Assembly (NCBI GenBank): GCA_902775375.1
Contig: CACYLU010000008.1
Span: 1-64,000 of the forward strand
Direction: 5' to 3'
DNA length: 64,000 bases
Source: an uncultured Bacteroidales bacterium
GTDB taxonomy: Bacteria; Bacteroidota; Bacteroidia; Bacteroidales; Bacteroidaceae
Shown: piece by piece, positions 7,501 to 15,982 of the stretch
Position numbering within the stretch: position 1 is the first letter of the stretch
How the letters are laid out: each line of letters starts with the position of its first letter
The notes under the pieces: model-generated
Told to the model about the DNA's origin: nothing
Database searches by the model: none
Seen by the model: the letters and a program-made list of their open reading frames with translations, nothing else
Translations under genes and position numbers: made by a program

Positions 7501-8299
7501 ACCACTCCTGCTTAGAATAAAGCATACGAGTAGGATCATCAAGGTCTTTAGAGGTTGCGAGACACAACAAATGGTCGTGAGCCTCAGCATTTTCTTGATC
7601 CACGAAATGGCTATCGTTAGTACATATCAGTTTAATACCATACTCTTTAGCAAGTTCTATAAGAACTTTATTGACCTTTTGCTGCAAAGGGTAAGTTTCT
7701 CGGTTAGCTCTGTACGAAGGATCAGGATTCTTCACTTCATGCCGTTGCAGTTCAAGATAATAATCATCGCCAAAAAGATTCTTATACCATTCTATTGCTT
7801 CACGAGCACCAGCGATGTCACCTCTCAAAATTTTCGCAGGGACTTCTCCTGCCAAGCAAGCAGAGCAGACGATCAAATCCTCATGATATTTTTGCAAGTC
7901 ATTTCTGTCAGTTCGTGGACGACTATAGAAACCATCGACCCAGGCATTGGATACTAATTTTATCAGATTCTTATAACCATTTAAGTTTTTTGCAAGCACA
8001 ATCAAGTGATAACCACCTCTATCGTCCTTATCTTTCTGTTCTTTCTGCCCGTGACGAGCCACATACATTTCACACCCGAAAATAGGTTTGAAAGGGTCAA
8101 GACCTTCTTTTTGACGTTTTTTATTCACCCCCAGACAATAATCGTGGAATTCTTTGATGCCAAACATAACACCATGATCTGTGATAGCCATGCCCTTCAT
8201 GCCATCGGCAACGGCCTTATCCACCAATTTTTGGATGCTAGCCTGCCCGTCTAACAGAGAATAATACGTATGTACATGTAGGTGAACGAAATCTTGCAT
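4574..8299 (-). CDS. dnaE: DNA polymerase III subunit alpha
   Basis: 1241 aa, longer than the E. coli protein (1160). The N-terminal PHP domain starts with HLHVHT (residues 6-11). The catalytic palm has PDIDTDFDDDGRG, followed by the helix-hairpin-helix region and a C-terminal OB-fold (FGGMVVGLRKGVSKHG). It is the replicative polymerase, working with DnaX (also in this window), the sliding clamp and the clamp loader. The extra length is mainly inserts in the PHP-to-palm region rich in Glu and Lys. It is driven by a promoter in the gap shared with divergent psd. Confidence 0.97.
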   Translation of the reverse strand: MQDFVHLHVHTYYSLLDGQASIQKLVDKAVADGMKGMAITDHGVMFGIKEFHDYCLGVNKKRQKEGLDPFKPIFGCEMYVARHGQKEQKDKDDRGGYHLIVLAKNLNGYKNLIKLVSNAWVDGFYSRPRTDRNDLQKYHEDLIVCSACLAGEVPAKILRGDIAGAREAIEWYKNLFGDDYYLELQRHEVKNPDPSYRANRETYPLQQKVNKVLIELAKEYGIKLICTNDSHFVDQENAEAHDHLLCLATSKDLDDPTRMLYSKQEWFKTREEMNEVFSDVPEALSNTLEILDKVEVYSLDHDPIMPFFPIPESFGTEDEWRKKFTEEQLYKEFTSDENGENQLSEEEGKKKIAKLGGYDKLYRIKFEADYLAELAYKGAKKRYGDPLSQEVAERIKFELHIMKTMGFPGYFLIVQDFINSARDELGVMVGPGRGSAAGSVVAYCLGITKIDPLKYDLLFERFLNPDRISLPDIDTDFDDDGRGKVLKWVEDKYGHENCAHIITYATMATKNSIKDVGRVEKVPLPISNALCKAIPDRLPDGPNGKATKMNLTNAIKYVPELKDAESSSDKRLSNTIKYAKMLEGTVRGTGIHACGFIICRDAISSHVPVSTADDPDFKDTKTNCTQYDGHVIESTGLIKMDFLGLKTLSELKEACENIKRTRGVEVDLDNIPIDDAKTYELYQQGRTIGTFQFESPGMQKYLRELKPTVFEDLIAMNALYRPGPMKYIPQFIDRKHGREEITYPIPCMEKYLKDTYGITVYQEQVMLLSRQLADFTRGESDALRKAMGKKKIDIVNAMKPKFIEGGKKNGHDPQILEKIWTDWEDFASYAFNKSHAACYSWVAYQTAYLKANYPPEFMAAIMSRRKDDIKEITKLMDECKAMGIATLGPDVNESYQKFGVNHHGEIRFGLAAIKGMGDSVAQAIIDEREKNGPYKDIFDFAQRVNMSAVNRKAFESLALSGAFDSFGIARERFFGFNAKGEPFFDTLIRYGQTYQMEQAQMQNSLFGGVNEIEIATPPIPEAEAWGDIEKLNRERELVGIYLSAHPLDEYQVVLNHVCNTKMKELDDLAALKTREELTFGGMVVGLRKGVSKHGDQYGIVKIEDYSGSAEVPFWRNDWAVYQGFLQEKSFVFIHAKVDQNRWKPELLELRFNKVELLSEVKDSVIHKFTVTLPLDIINEPFVDGFTEICQKCPGNADLFIKILDREMNMCVDMMSHPVKVAVDRQLISYLEQFEDVSYGIN

Positions 8300-8329
8300 A
8301 CAACAAAAAAAATATATTTAATAATTTCT

Positions 8330-8361
8330 CAAAAGTACAACGCTTCCTGCTATTCCCCAAA
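8330..8361 (-). promoter_or_regulatory. dnaE promoter
   Basis: On the minus strand TTTG (8361-8358), 20 bp, TACTTTTG (8337-8330), about 30 bp before the dnaE start codon. It fits the Bacteroidota consensus. Confidence 0.7.
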
Positions 8362-8407
8362 AAAATACAAAGAAAAAATGTGAGCAACTTGATTTATCTT
8401 CAAAATA

Positions 8408-8439
8408 TTTGTTTTGTCTTTAAAATAAGATTATTTTTG
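8408..8439 (+). promoter_or_regulatory. psd-pssA promoter
   Basis: TTTG, 20 bp, TATTTTTG, ending 56 bp before the psd start codon. It diverges from the dnaE promoter. Confidence 0.7.
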
Positions 8440-8495
8440 CAGATGGTTTTGAATTAACTCATATTTTCGATGCCAAAATCAACTTTGACATAATA

Positions 8496-9173
8496 ATGAA
8501 AAGACTTAAAAAGATACATATACACCGCGAAGGTACCCATACATTAATAGGAGGATTTCTCTTTTTACTGCTGATAAACGTAGTTCTGTTTTACGGATTT
8601 GAAACTAAGATACCATTTTACATTGTCTTTGGCGCTAGCGTCATCGTCTATGGTATTGTAGTAAATTTCTTCCGTTGCCCCATCCGCTTGTTTGGCAAGG
8701 CTACAAATAAAGTAGTTGTTGCTCCCTGCGACGGTAAGGTGGTGGTAGTTGAGGAAGTGGAAGAAAACGAGTATTTTCACGACAAACGCATCCAAGTATC
8801 TATTTTCATGAGCCTTACTAACGTTCATGCTAATTGGTATCCTGTTGATGGCACTGTAAAACTCGTAAGCCATCAAAACGGTAAATATATGAAAGCATGG
8901 CTTCCTAAAGCCAGTCTTGATAACGAGCGTTCCACTATAGTCATAGAAACACCTGAGGGCGTAGAGATATTGGTTCGCCAGATTGCAGGAGCTATGGCCA
9001 GACGCATCGTTACTTATGCGATTCCTGGTGATGCCTGCTATATCGACGAGCACCTTGGTTTTATTAAGTTTGGTTCACGTGTTGACGTATTTCTTCCCCT
9101 TGGTACCGATATTAAAGTGGCATTAGATCAAGCTACTACTGGCAACCAAACCATTATTGCAAATTTAGCATAA
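8496..9173 (+). CDS. psd: Phosphatidylserine decarboxylase proenzyme
   Basis: 225 aa, the short form of the family. Two N-terminal membrane helices (about 17-34 and 39-57) are followed by the decarboxylase domain. The self-cleavage site is KFGSR with Gly193-Ser194; Ser194 becomes the pyruvoyl cofactor of the small alpha chain. It converts phosphatidylserine to phosphatidylethanolamine at the inner membrane. pssA, which makes the substrate, follows 15 bp later, so the two consecutive steps are encoded together. Confidence 0.96.
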   Translation: MKRLKKIHIHREGTHTLIGGFLFLLLINVVLFYGFETKIPFYIVFGASVIVYGIVVNFFRCPIRLFGKATNKVVVAPCDGKVVVVEEVEENEYFHDKRIQVSIFMSLTNVHANWYPVDGTVKLVSHQNGKYMKAWLPKASLDNERSTIVIETPEGVEILVRQIAGAMARRIVTYAIPGDACYIDEHLGFIKFGSRVDVFLPLGTDIKVALDQATTGNQTIIANLA

Positions 9174-9188
9174 ATCATCTTAATAATC

Positions 9189-9905
9189 ATGGCAAACAAA
9201 GTTACCAAGCATATTCCCAATACCATTACATGCATGAATCTCTTTTCAGGCTGTGTAGCATCTGTAATGGCTTTTTGGCATTTATATGACTTAGCTTTGT
9301 TGTGTATCGTACTAAGTGCTGTATTTGATTTCTTTGACGGATTAGCAGCAAGGGCTTTAGATGCTCATTCCATCATAGGTAAAGACATTGACTCTTTGGC
9401 CGATGACATCAGTTTCGGTTTTGCTCCTTCTGCTATCATGTTCGCATTTCTGTCTGATTATCTTATCGAAGAAGGTGGTTGGATGGACTATATGCCGTTC
9501 ATTGCATTCCTTATTGCTGTTTTCTCTGCTCTTCGTTTGGCAAAATTCAACAATGACAGCCGTCAAGTTAGTTCTTTCTACGGATTGCCTGTACCTGCCA
9601 ACGCCTTATTCTGGAGTGCTTCTGTTGTTGGTTTTTACAACTGGATGTTGAGTATCTCTCTTTGGGCAATACTTGCAGCCATCTTGGCCTCTTGCTGGTT
9701 ATTAGTAAGCGAAGTGCCTATGTTCTCCTTAAAATTCAAGGACCTAACTTGGGCAAACAATAAAGTCAGGTTCGTTTTCTTGGCTGTCTGTGTAGCTTTA
9801 TTATTCTTGGGCATACGTGGTATCGCCCTTATCATCTTGTGGTACATAGCGTTGTCTGTAGTCCTGTGGATTTACGATACCTATAAAACTAAGAAAGAAT
9901 GTTAA
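9189..9905 (+). CDS. pssA: CDP-diacylglycerol--serine O-phosphatidyltransferase
   Basis: 238-aa integral membrane enzyme of the CDP-alcohol phosphatidyltransferase family. The signature DG-x2-AR-x8-G-x3-D-x3-D is complete (from FFDGLAAR to SLADD, about residues 45-70). Roughly seven hydrophobic segments follow. It makes phosphatidylserine from CDP-diacylglycerol and serine, the substrate for the upstream Psd. Its last seven bases overlap the start of the DUF4834 gene, indicating translational coupling. Confidence 0.96.
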   Translation: MANKVTKHIPNTITCMNLFSGCVASVMAFWHLYDLALLCIVLSAVFDFFDGLAARALDAHSIIGKDIDSLADDISFGFAPSAIMFAFLSDYLIEEGGWMDYMPFIAFLIAVFSALRLAKFNNDSRQVSSFYGLPVPANALFWSASVVGFYNWMLSISLWAILAAILASCWLLVSEVPMFSLKFKDLTWANNKVRFVFLAVCVALLFLGIRGIALIILWYIALSVVLWIYDTYKTKKEC

Positions 9906-10114
9906 GGTTTATCCTTCTCAGCATATTGTTTACTATCATCTTTCGCAAGATAGGTTCGCTCTTCTTATATTTAAGGCGCGTATTTGGAGGTGAAAAACAG
10001 AACGAAATTCGACGTTCTGACAACAACTTTCAAAAGGAGTCTGAAGTAAGGAAACGCAAAAAAGTATTCAAAGAAAGTGAAGGAGAATATGTTGACTTCG
10101 AAGAAGTTAATTAA
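9899..10114 (+). CDS. DUF4834 family small membrane protein
   Basis: 71 aa: one N-terminal membrane helix (about 3-25), then a highly charged tail ending in an acidic EGEYVDFEEVN. The tail with a Y-(V/I)-D-(F/Y)-E-E-like end is what I remember of the Bacteroidota DUF4834 family. Function unknown; coupling to pssA hints at phospholipid synthesis. Its stop codon lies in the 8-bp palindrome TTAATTAA, which also supplies the stop of the convergent tadA gene. Confidence 0.75.
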   Translation: MLRFILLSILFTIIFRKIGSLFLYLRRVFGGEKQNEIRRSDNNFQKESEVRKRKKVFKESEGEYVDFEEVN

Positions 10115-10550
10115 GATATCCTCTCTTTGACGCAAAGAAGTTTCTCATCAGTTCGGCACATTCTACAGCCATTACACCCTTGACTACAACTGTCTTTGGA
10201 TGCAAAGCCTTAGGAGCAAATTGCATAAATCCTCTTTTTTCATCTGTAGCTCCATACACCAATTTGCCAAGTTGTGACCACCCTATAGCACCTGCACACA
10301 TAACACATGGTTCAACTGTTACATACAAGGTACATTCATTTAGATACTTCCCGCCCAAAAGTGATGCTGCTGCCGTAATCGCCTGCATCTCAGCATGTGC
10401 AGTCACATCAGTCAATGTTTCAGTCAAATTGTGAGCCCGTGCAATGATACGGCCTTTGCAAACTACAACAGCTCCAACAGGTACTTCTTTGGCTTCATAG
10501 GCCTTTTGTGCCTCTTGAAGTGCCATCTTCATATAATAATTATCATCCAT
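10107..10550 (-). CDS. tadA: tRNA-specific adenosine deaminase
   Basis: 147 aa from the ATG of MDDNYYMK; an in-frame ATG 18 codons upstream lies inside birA and is less likely. The zinc deaminase motifs are complete: HAE (His52, Glu54) and PCVMC (Cys82, Cys85). It deaminates A34 to inosine in tRNA-Arg(ACG), allowing ICG to read CGN codons. It follows birA by one base, at the end of a four-gene leftward unit. Confidence 0.95.
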   Translation of the reverse strand: MDDNYYMKMALQEAQKAYEAKEVPVGAVVVCKGRIIARAHNLTETLTDVTAHAEMQAITAAASLLGGKYLNECTLYVTVEPCVMCAGAIGWSQLGKLVYGATDEKRGFMQFAPKALHPKTVVVKGVMAVECAELMRNFFASKRGYLN

Positions 10551-10551
10551 A

Positions 10552-11304
10552 TCAAATAATGTATTGTACTTCTTTAAACAAATAACTGCGTTGAGTATGG
10601 GCACTATCTTCTAGAACAAGTCTACCGTCAGTTTCAACTCTCAGCAGTTTTGCAAGGAATTCTCCATTTTTGTCTTTAAATCTATGGTACCCTACTTTCC
10701 TATATAGATGCTGAAAATAAATATCCGCCATGTCTTTAGATATCGAGCCTCCATTTCCCCTCAGACTGTCATAAAGGATATTTATTTCCTTCATCACTTT
10801 ATCAAGTAGTTCCATCCTATCAACCTTCCTGCCAATTATCTTACACAACGAGATAGGATTTGGAGCATCACTGAGGAAAGCCTCTTGGTTGACATTCAGA
10901 CCTACACCACAAATACATCTGCCCAAATTCAGACCCTCAAGATAAACTTCTATCAATATACCACATATTTTCTTATCTTGGTAGTAGATGTCGTTAGGCC
11001 ATTTAATTGAGAAATCCTCTCCTCCATATCTTCTTAAAGCATTAACAATACCAATAGAAACAACTTGTGAGATAGCAAACTGCCTTTTTGCAGATAAAAA
11101 CGATGGATAAAGCACAAAACTGAAAGTGAGATTAGAACCAGCCTCCGACTCCCAACTATTGCCTCTTTGTCCTTTACCAGCCGATTGATAATCTGCCATT
11201 ATTGTAGTAAAAGGTTCTACTATATCGCCGTTCTCATCACAAAGGGATGTCAGGTAACGATTGGTAGAATCAGTTTGTTTTAATTGTATAAGAGGGAATT
11301 CCAT
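10552..11304 (-). CDS. birA: Biotin--[acetyl-CoA-carboxylase] ligase
   Basis: 250 aa, catalytic domain only, with no N-terminal winged-helix DNA-binding domain, so it ligates biotin but should not repress transcription. Motifs: the biotinoyl-AMP loop GKGQRGNSWES (canonical GRGRxGRxW is relaxed to GQRGNSW), KWPNDIY, GILIE and GVGLNVN. It attaches biotin to the carrier protein of acyl-CoA carboxylases. It lies between yraN and tadA, with small gaps on both sides. Confidence 0.93.
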   Translation of the reverse strand: MEFPLIQLKQTDSTNRYLTSLCDENGDIVEPFTTIMADYQSAGKGQRGNSWESEAGSNLTFSFVLYPSFLSAKRQFAISQVVSIGIVNALRRYGGEDFSIKWPNDIYYQDKKICGILIEVYLEGLNLGRCICGVGLNVNQEAFLSDAPNPISLCKIIGRKVDRMELLDKVMKEINILYDSLRGNGGSISKDMADIYFQHLYRKVGYHRFKDKNGEFLAKLLRVETDGRLVLEDSAHTQRSYLFKEVQYII

Positions 11305-11316
11305 AATCTATACCAT

Positions 11317-11685
11317 TTAATAATAATGCCGTAGATTGAATGCATTTTCTATGTATTCAATATCAAATATGCCATCAGATCCTACTAATGTAATAATGTC
11401 AAAAAAGACAGGTACATCTAGGTTAAAATGCTTGATATAGGCATTAGTAGCCTTCATTATTCTCATTCGCTTCTGATGATTAACTGCTTCAATCGGTTGC
11501 TTGAAATCATCTTTTGAACGGGTTTTAACCTCAATTACCCTTACTACTCCATCTTTATAAGCAACAATATCAAGTTCCCAGTGCATAAAACGCCAATTCC
11601 TGTGACGTATCATATAGCCTTTGCTTTCCAAATACTTCACAGCTGCATCTTCACCAGCCTTGCCTAATTCATTGTGCTTTGCCAT
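11317..11685 (-). CDS. YraN family (UPF0102) nuclease-like protein
   Basis: 122 aa from the ATG of MAKHNELG. An in-frame start five codons upstream would overlap the deacylase stop, so the downstream ATG is preferred. The family core is intact: GKAGEDAAVKYLESKGY, then the restriction-endonuclease-like motif ELDIVAYKDG and EVKTR. UPF0102 proteins resemble Holliday-junction resolvases in fold; the biochemical role is not settled. It lies in the leftward unit M20 deacylase-yraN-birA-tadA. Confidence 0.88.
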   Translation of the reverse strand: MAKHNELGKAGEDAAVKYLESKGYMIRHRNWRFMHWELDIVAYKDGVVRVIEVKTRSKDDFKQPIEAVNHQKRMRIMKATNAYIKHFNLDVPVFFDIITLVGSDGIFDIEYIENAFNLRHYY

Positions 11686-11689
11686 TAAA

Positions 11690-12751
11690 CTACCCCACAA
11701 GAAGTTGAAAATACAATTCTATAGCTTCTTCTATTTCTCGGTCATAGATAAACTCGTCTGCTGTATGACTCCTACTGCTTTTGCCAGGGCCTAACTTCAT
11801 ACTAGGAAAACGCATTAACGCCTGATCACTCAACGTGGGCGATCCAAAAGGCTTTCGCCCCAAATCGATGGCTCGCTTCACAAGTGGATGGTCCAATGGC
11901 GTACATGAAGAATTGAGACGGAAAGAGCGAGCCTTAGGTTCGCAACTGATATGTTCTTTAATTATAGCAAACAATTCTGCGTTGCTATAACATTCGTTGC
12001 TTCTCACATCCACAGTAAAGGTACAAAGATCGGGCACTACATTATGCTGTGTACCAGCTTGAATCATTGTTACACTCATTTTAACTGGGCCCAATAAAGT
12101 TGATACCTTGGGGAACTGGAAGCTACGAAACCAATTAACATCGCCTATTGCTTTATATATGGCATTGTCACCTTCATCCCTGGCTGCGTGCCCAGACTTT
12201 CCATGAGCCTCAACATCAATCACCATTAGACCTTTCTCGGCAACGGCAGGATGCATCTCGGTAGGCTCACCTACTATGGCGAAGTCAATAGGAGGTAAAT
12301 CTGGAAGCACACTCTCAATTCCTCCCTTGCCAGACACTTCTTCCTCACATGATGCTAAAAACAGCAAGTTATAAGGCAGACTGCGCTCACATAATGCAAG
12401 AAACACTTGAAGCAGACTTACCACACTAGCTCCTGCATCATTACTACCTAGTCCATAAAGTTTTCCATTGCTTTCCAACTTAGGCGTAAAAGGATCTTTG
12501 AGCCAGCCGCTCACTGGCTTCACAGTATCTATATGTGAATTGAGTAATAACGTAGGTTTCTGCAAATCAAAGCTTGGACTCATGCACCATATATTATTCC
12601 CTTTACGACATGTTTCCATTCCTTGAGCTTCAATATACGCTTGCAAGCAGTCAGCAGCAAGTTGTTCTTCACGACTAACAGAAGGCAAACTAATGAGTTG
12701 TTTTAATAGCTCCACAGCCTCATCAGACAGTTTTTTAACATCGTAATCCAT
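11690..12751 (-). CDS. M20 family metallo-deacylase, ArgE-like
   Basis: 353 aa of the dizinc M20 family. Metal and catalytic residues are in place: LNSHIDTV (His, catalytic Asp), GSNDAGAS (bridging Asp), SCEEEVSGKGG (general-base Glu and metal Glu), GEPTEM, and a C-terminal SHTADEF His. Best guess is the arginine-pathway acyl-ornithine deacylase; in Bacteroides the intermediates are succinylated rather than acetylated, so either acyl group is possible. A start eight codons upstream would overlap the -7 promoter box, so the internal ATG is chosen. First gene of its unit. Confidence 0.85.
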   Translation of the reverse strand: MDYDVKKLSDEAVELLKQLISLPSVSREEQLAADCLQAYIEAQGMETCRKGNNIWCMSPSFDLQKPTLLLNSHIDTVKPVSGWLKDPFTPKLESNGKLYGLGSNDAGASVVSLLQVFLALCERSLPYNLLFLASCEEEVSGKGGIESVLPDLPPIDFAIVGEPTEMHPAVAEKGLMVIDVEAHGKSGHAARDEGDNAIYKAIGDVNWFRSFQFPKVSTLLGPVKMSVTMIQAGTQHNVVPDLCTFTVDVRSNECYSNAELFAIIKEHISCEPKARSFRLNSSCTPLDHPLVKRAIDLGRKPFGSPTLSDQALMRFPSMKLGPGKSSRSHTADEFIYDREIEEAIELYFQLLVG

Positions 12752-12772
12752 CTTTTTCCCCCAATTATTATG

Positions 12773-12804
12773 CAAACATAAGAAATTAAATTAAATTTAC
12801 GCAA
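12773..12804 (-). promoter_or_regulatory. Promoter of the deacylase-yraN-birA-tadA unit
   Basis: On the minus strand TTG (12804-12802), 21 bp, TATGTTTG (12780-12773), about 20 bp before the chosen start codon. It supports using the internal ATG of the deacylase gene. Confidence 0.6.
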
Positions 12805-12833
12805 TAAAAATCGATGGTTTCACTTGAAACTGC

Positions 12834-12841
12834 TATCTTTG
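12834..12841 (+). promoter_or_regulatory. -7 element of the acyl-CoA synthetase gene
   Basis: TATCTTTG lies 23 bp before the chosen ATG. It falls inside the longest open frame, which argues that translation starts downstream at 12865. The -33 box is poor. Confidence 0.5.
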
Positions 12842-12864
12842 CATTGAATAAAGGAAATTTAGCT

Positions 12865-14679
12865 ATGTCAATAAAACATTTATCTGCATTAGTTGATCTT
12901 CAGGTAGAGAAACTCGGAGCCGATTTTCCCGTACTGAAATATAGAAACGAGAAAGGCGAATGGCCTTCCATCTCTTGGGGCCAGTTTCAAAGCCAAGTCC
13001 GTTTAGCAGCTAATGCTATGGCTGTGTTAGGAGTAGAAGAAGAAGACAATGTAGGCATATTTTCACAGAATAAGCCAGAGAGTTTCGTTGTGGATTTTGC
13101 CAATACATATAACCGCGCTGTAACTGTGCCTTTGTATGCAACATCATCACCGAGCCAGACTCATTATATTGTGAGTGATGCCAACATCAAACTCTTGTTT
13201 GTTGGTGAGCAATACCAGTATGACACTGTCATGGCAGTATTATCACAATGCCACAGTTTAACCAAGATAGTAATTTATGACCATAAAGTAGTGCGCCACC
13301 CTCAAGACAGAATATCTATCTATTTTGACGAATTCATGCGCTTAGGCGAGGGATTGCCAAAGAATGATTTAATTGAATCTCGCAAGGCAAAGGGAAAAGC
13401 AGAAGATACTCTATGGTTGCTCTATACGAGTGGTACAACGGGCGAGCCCAAAGGCGTTCAACTAATTCACGCCAGTTTGATTGATCAGTTTGCCAATCAT
13501 CATTCAAGGTTTGACGGGCAGATGACTCCTGGTGATGTAAGCATGTGCTTCCTACCTTTGACCCATGTGTTTGAACGTGGATGGAGTTACGTTTGCCTCT
13601 ATGAAGGCATTACTATAGCTGTCAATCTTCGTCCTCAAGAAATACAACAGGCTATCAAGGAAGTACATCCTACTCACATGTGTAGTGTACCTCGTTTTTG
13701 GGAAAAGGTATATATAGGAGTACATCAAAAGATAGCCAACGCGACGGGAGTGAAAAAAATTTTGATGGAGAATGCGATCAAAGTAGGCAAGAAATATAAT
13801 GTTGACTACTTGAATAATGGAAAGAAACCACCACTCTGGCTGAGTTTGCAATATAAGTTTTATGAAAAGGCGGTTATTTCTACATTAAAGAAGGTTTTGG
13901 GATTAGAAAACGCCAAGTTCTTCCCTACTGCAGGAGCAGCTGTTAGTAATGAAGTATGCGAATTTGTACATGCGGTGGGCATCAACATGATAGTAGGCTA
14001 CGGCTTGACAGAATCATTTGCCACTGTCTGTTGTTATCCCCTAGAGCATTATGTACCAGGTTCTGTTGGATTACTTATAGACAGCATCAAAGTTAAAATA
14101 GACCCAGAAACAGATGAAATTCTTTTAAAAGGCCCTACCATAATGAAAGGGTACTACAAAAAAGAGGATGCCAACAATCGGGCTTTTACTGCTGATGGTT
14201 ACTTCCGAACAGGCGATACTGGCAGGTTAGAGGGTCGTACCTTATTCCTCAAAGAACGTATCAAAGATTTGATGAAGACATCAAACGGAAAGTATATCAG
14301 CCCGCAGGCATTGGAGGCAAAATTAGGCATTGACCGTTTTGTAGAACAAGTGGCTATTATTGCCGATGGTCGCAAATTCGTTTCAGCACTGATTGTACCT
14401 TCTTATGATGCCCTTAAAGAATTTGCTACACAAAAAGGAATATCTTACAATTCTATGGAAGAATTGTTGCAACACAAGCGTGTTCAGGACTTATTCCAAA
14501 ACCGAATTGATACTCTACAGCAAGAGTTTGCTCATTATGAACAAATCAAACGTTTTACCTTATTACCCACACCTTTCAGTATGGAAAAAGGTGAGCTTAC
14601 CAATACGTTGAAGTTGCGCCGCAATGTAGTAGCACAGAATTACAAAGCATTAATTGATAAAATGTACGAAGAGAATTAG
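12865..14679 (+). CDS. Long-chain fatty acid--CoA ligase (AMP-binding)
   Basis: 604 aa of the ANL adenylating family. The P-loop signature LLYTSGTTGEPKG, the A5 motif YGLTES, and the hinge RTGDTGRLEG with KERIKDLMKTSNGKYISP are all present, as is the C-terminal lid. It activates fatty acids to acyl-CoA via acyl-AMP; the length and motif set match the long-chain group typical of Bacteroidota. No signal peptide, so cytoplasmic or membrane-associated. prfB follows 18 bp later and is probably co-transcribed. Confidence 0.92.
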   Translation: MSIKHLSALVDLQVEKLGADFPVLKYRNEKGEWPSISWGQFQSQVRLAANAMAVLGVEEEDNVGIFSQNKPESFVVDFANTYNRAVTVPLYATSSPSQTHYIVSDANIKLLFVGEQYQYDTVMAVLSQCHSLTKIVIYDHKVVRHPQDRISIYFDEFMRLGEGLPKNDLIESRKAKGKAEDTLWLLYTSGTTGEPKGVQLIHASLIDQFANHHSRFDGQMTPGDVSMCFLPLTHVFERGWSYVCLYEGITIAVNLRPQEIQQAIKEVHPTHMCSVPRFWEKVYIGVHQKIANATGVKKILMENAIKVGKKYNVDYLNNGKKPPLWLSLQYKFYEKAVISTLKKVLGLENAKFFPTAGAAVSNEVCEFVHAVGINMIVGYGLTESFATVCCYPLEHYVPGSVGLLIDSIKVKIDPETDEILLKGPTIMKGYYKKEDANNRAFTADGYFRTGDTGRLEGRTLFLKERIKDLMKTSNGKYISPQALEAKLGIDRFVEQVAIIADGRKFVSALIVPSYDALKEFATQKGISYNSMEELLQHKRVQDLFQNRIDTLQQEFAHYEQIKRFTLLPTPFSMEKGELTNTLKLRRNVVAQNYKALIDKMYEEN

Positions 14680-14697
14680 TAGACAGAAACAATCTAT

Positions 14698-15813
14698 ATG
14701 ATAACAAGTGATCAACTAAAAGAAATAAAAGAGAGATGTAATGCTCTGAACCGCTATCTTGATATAGACGGGAAGCAGATGCAATATGAAGAGGAGCAAT
14801 TACGCACCCATGACCCAGATTTCTGGAATGACCAGAAAGCTGCTGAAGCTCAAATGAAGAAAGTAAAAGAGCTGGAAAAATGGCTGAATGGATATAAAGA
14901 AGTAGCAAGCCTTACAGAAGAGTTACAATTGGCCTTTGATTTCTACAAAGACGAACTAGTAACAGAGGAAGAGGTAGATGCTGCCTATCGCAAAGTGTTA
15001 GAAGCCATAGAAGCCCTTGAGCTGAAAAACATGCTGCGCGAAGAAGCTGACAATATGGACTGTGTTTTGAAAATCAACTCTGGAGCAGGAGGCACGGAAA
15101 GTCAAGACTGGGCAAGCATGCTGATGCGTATGTACTTGCGATATGCTGAAACACATGGCTACAAAACAACAATTTCCAACCTTCAGGAAGGCGATGAGGC
15201 TGGCATCAAGACTTGTACTATAGAAATCTTGGGCGACTATGCCTACGGCTATCTGAAAGGAGAAAACGGCGTTCATCGTTTGGTGCGCGTTTCTCCTTAC
15301 AATGCTCAAGGCAAGCGCATGACATCATTTGCTTCAGTATTTGCATCTCCTTTGGTAGATGACACCATTGAGGTGAAGGTAGATATGGCCTGTGTATCGT
15401 GGGATACTTTCAGAAGTAGCGGTGCCGGTGGTCAGAATGTAAACAAAGTTGAGTCTGGTGTGCGCCTGCGCTACCAATATAAGGATCCTTACACTGGTGA
15501 AGAGGAAGAAATCCTTATTGAAAATACAGAAACACGAGACCAGCCCAAGAACCGTGAAAATGCTATGCAACATCTCAAATCTATCCTTTATGACAAAGAA
15601 TTGCAGCATCGCAATGAAGAGAAAGCTAAGGTAGAGGCTGGTAAGAAAAAAATTGAATGGGGCTCACAAATACGCAGTTATGTGTTTGATGACCGTCGCG
15701 TAAAAGACCACCGAACCAATTACCAGACATCTGATGTAAATGGGGTAATGGATGGGAAAATTGATGGATTCATTAAAGCTTATTTAATGGAGTTCTCAAG
15801 TAAAGATGAATAA
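14698..15813 (+). CDS. prfB: Peptide chain release factor 2, without programmed frameshift
   Basis: 371 aa. The GGQ motif (244-246) triggers peptide release, and the stop-recognition tripeptide is SPY (199-201), a conservative form of the RF2 SPF. The gene reads in one frame from ATG to stop. At the place where many bacteria have the autoregulatory CTT-TGA shift (after RYL, residue 21), this gene has CTT-GAT, lacking the extra T. So the usual RF2 feedback control by frameshifting appears absent. Located between the acyl-CoA synthetase and a 47-aa membrane protein. Confidence 0.96.
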   Translation: MITSDQLKEIKERCNALNRYLDIDGKQMQYEEEQLRTHDPDFWNDQKAAEAQMKKVKELEKWLNGYKEVASLTEELQLAFDFYKDELVTEEEVDAAYRKVLEAIEALELKNMLREEADNMDCVLKINSGAGGTESQDWASMLMRMYLRYAETHGYKTTISNLQEGDEAGIKTCTIEILGDYAYGYLKGENGVHRLVRVSPYNAQGKRMTSFASVFASPLVDDTIEVKVDMACVSWDTFRSSGAGGQNVNKVESGVRLRYQYKDPYTGEEEEILIENTETRDQPKNRENAMQHLKSILYDKELQHRNEEKAKVEAGKKKIEWGSQIRSYVFDDRRVKDHRTNYQTSDVNGVMDGKIDGFIKAYLMEFSSKDE

Positions 15814-15836
15814 ATAACTCATAATTTTTTAACGAT

Positions 15837-15980
15837 ATGGCAAAGACTATAAGAAATCAAAAGAAAGAGGCTCGTGAAAAACGCCAGGAGAAACAAGGAA
15901 AGCAGTTGCTATTTGGCTTCGCAATCGTTGCTATTGTATTAGTAGTATTAATGTTCTTGTACTACTCAACCCAAGTATAA
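15837..15980 (+). CDS. Small single-pass membrane protein (47 aa)
   Basis: Starts at ATG 23 bp after prfB. The first 22 residues are very basic (MAKTIRNQKKEAREKR and on), followed by a strong membrane helix (about 24-42) and a short YYSTQV tail. The positive N terminus should stay in the cytoplasm. The stop is only 2 bp before the CYTH gene, which supports a real gene in an operon. Family not recognised; function unknown. Confidence 0.7.
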   Translation: MAKTIRNQKKEAREKRQEKQGKQLLFGFAIVAIVLVVLMFLYYSTQV

Positions 15981-15982
15981 GC

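Noticed and set aside
7316..7957. 213-codon open frame opposite dnaE
   Set aside because: It is antisense to a clearly conserved part of dnaE, has low-complexity composition and no start context.
8565..9053. 162-codon open frame opposite psd
   Set aside because: Psd on the other strand is complete with its cleavage site; the antisense frame has no recognisable domain.
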